From positions 62,001 through 126,000 of the forward strand of contig NZ_JAKZGR010000006.1 of NCBI RefSeq assembly GCF_022549675.1: a DNA stretch of 64,000 nucleotides, given 5' to 3'. Below, in pieces: positions 63,258 through 64,000 of the stretch. The translations under genes and the position numbers were made by a program. The DNA is from Belliella kenyensis. Its GTDB lineage: Bacteria; Bacteroidota; Bacteroidia; Cytophagales; Cyclobacteriaceae. Each line of letters opens with the position of its first letter. Positions within the stretch are counted from its first letter, which is position 1. The notes below the pieces were generated by a model, which saw only the letters and a list, made by a program, of their open reading frames with translations, was not told the DNA's origin and made no database searches.

Positions 63258-64000
63258 GTGAAAAAGTTTATATCACTCTTTTTGATTTCGATTACCCTTG
63301 TGCATATGGCACATGCTCAAGTAGAAGTGGCTGGTACTGTGTACGATGAATACAATCAACCATTGATAGGAGCTGTAGTTACCTTAAAAAATGGGAGCTC
63401 AGACCATAGTGCTGTCACAGATGTAGATGGTAGGTATGCTTGGTCGACTGTGCGCCAAGGTAGTTATGAAATGGAAGTGAGTTTCATTGGATTCAAAAAT
63501 TACAAAAAGTCATTAGAAGTCTCCAATTCCTCTATCTATGAATCAGTGAAAATGAATCCAGATAGTCAGGTTTTAAGCGAGGTGGTGATCATGGGTTCAG
63601 TCAATCGTGGAACCGAAGCTCAAGCCAGAAAGCTTGAACAAATGGCAAACAATACCATTAATGTGGTATCAGCCAAGTCTATTGAATTATCACCAGATAT
63701 TACAGTAGCTAATGTAGTACAGCGTGTATCAGGACTTTCTATTGAGAGAAATGCTAGCGGTGATCCACAGTATGCTATAGTCAGAGGAATGGATAAAAGG
63801 TACAATTACACTTTAGTGAATGGTGTGAAAATACCCTCTCCAGACAATAAAAACCGATATGTTCCTCTAGATATTTTTCCTGCACAAATGCTTGAGCGGC
63901 TAGAAGTTGCCAAAAGTTTGTCGCCTGATATGGAGGGGGATGCCATAGGAGGTAGTGTGAATCTCGTAATGAAAAGTGCTCCAGAAGAGTTTGAGGTCAA
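63258..64000 (+). CDS. TonB-dependent receptor, N-terminal part (truncated by window)
   Basis: Opens at GTG 63258 and runs off the window; 247 codons visible. The start (M)KKFISLFLISITLVHMAHA is a signal peptide. A carboxypeptidase-regulatory-like domain follows at about 25-110 (VAGTVYDEYNQPLIGAVVTL, SAVTDVDGRYAW). Then the plug domain: VANVVQRVSGLSIERNASGD, YAIVRGMDKRYNYTLVNGVK, LDIFPAQMLERLEVAKSLSP and GDAIGGSVNLVMKSAP. This resembles the stand-alone TonB receptors (TIGR01782-like) more than SusC. Substrate not readable from the visible part. Confidence 0.9.
   Translation, partial: MKKFISLFLISITLVHMAHAQVEVAGTVYDEYNQPLIGAVVTLKNGSSDHSAVTDVDGRYAWSTVRQGSYEMEVSFIGFKNYKKSLEVSNSSIYESVKMNPDSQVLSEVVIMGSVNRGTEAQARKLEQMANNTINVVSAKSIELSPDITVANVVQRVSGLSIERNASGDPQYAIVRGMDKRYNYTLVNGVKIPSPDNKNRYVPLDIFPAQMLERLEVAKSLSPDMEGDAIGGSVNLVMKSAPEEFEV

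Overview
This AT-rich window comes from the chromosome of a member of the Bacteroidota, most likely of the Cytophagales/Cyclobacteriaceae type. The evidence is a SusC/SusD pair, DUF1080 and GH43 lipoproteins, two secreted proteins with type IX secretion signals (one type A, one type B/CHU_C-like), several Bacteroidota-style promoters (TTG, 18-20 bp, TAnnTTTG), and a mostly housekeeping gene set interrupted by intergenic repeats. The genus assignment is inference.

Layout. 1-10.4 kb is a carbohydrate region: a truncated DUF1080 protein, an acidic lipoprotein, an SDR mannonate oxidoreductase (UxuB-like), a LacI regulator, divergent mannonate dehydratase UxuA, then SusC-SusD. LacI-type operator sequences lie in the lacI-uxuA gap and in front of the DUF1080 gene, suggesting a hexuronate-linked regulon. 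10.5-19.9 kb holds a geranylgeranyl-reductase-like flavoprotein, a GAF histidine kinase, an acyltransferase and a 1578-residue secreted nuclease. 20.2-23.3 kb is a TPP-riboswitch-led thiamin salvage operon (thiM-thiE-thiD-tenA). A GH43 lipoprotein with two identical LacI-type operators upstream follows, then tRNA-Gln.

26-55 kb is mainly core functions: rpsF-rpsR-rplI, ung, lepB, dapB, parA-parB, yidC, pyrG, cca, queA, menC, a cold-shock protein, asnA, gamma-carbonic anhydrase, valS, a formiminoglutamase-like arginase-family enzyme, glutathione peroxidase and a Gfo/Idh/MocA oxidoreductase. 55.7-64 kb holds a 1430-residue T9SS type B surface protein, a polytopic membrane protein, a leucine-rich-repeat lipoprotein and the start of another TonB-dependent receptor.

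The most unusual content is between the genes. A 153-bp element occurs twice in inverted orientation (28891-29043 and 43404-43556; 9 mismatches by my alignment), with imperfect terminal inverted repeats like a small non-autonomous element. A second, composite family occurs three times (about 31.0-31.36, 48.48-48.74 and 61.76-62.05 kb). Each copy combines a purine-rich CAAGAATCAAG-like tract, a conserved GCCGCACCTGTCTACCC hairpin core and a CATCCTTCC-like pyrimidine tract. No CRISPR array, prophage, integrase, transposase gene or rRNA was seen, and no clear defence or biosynthetic system.
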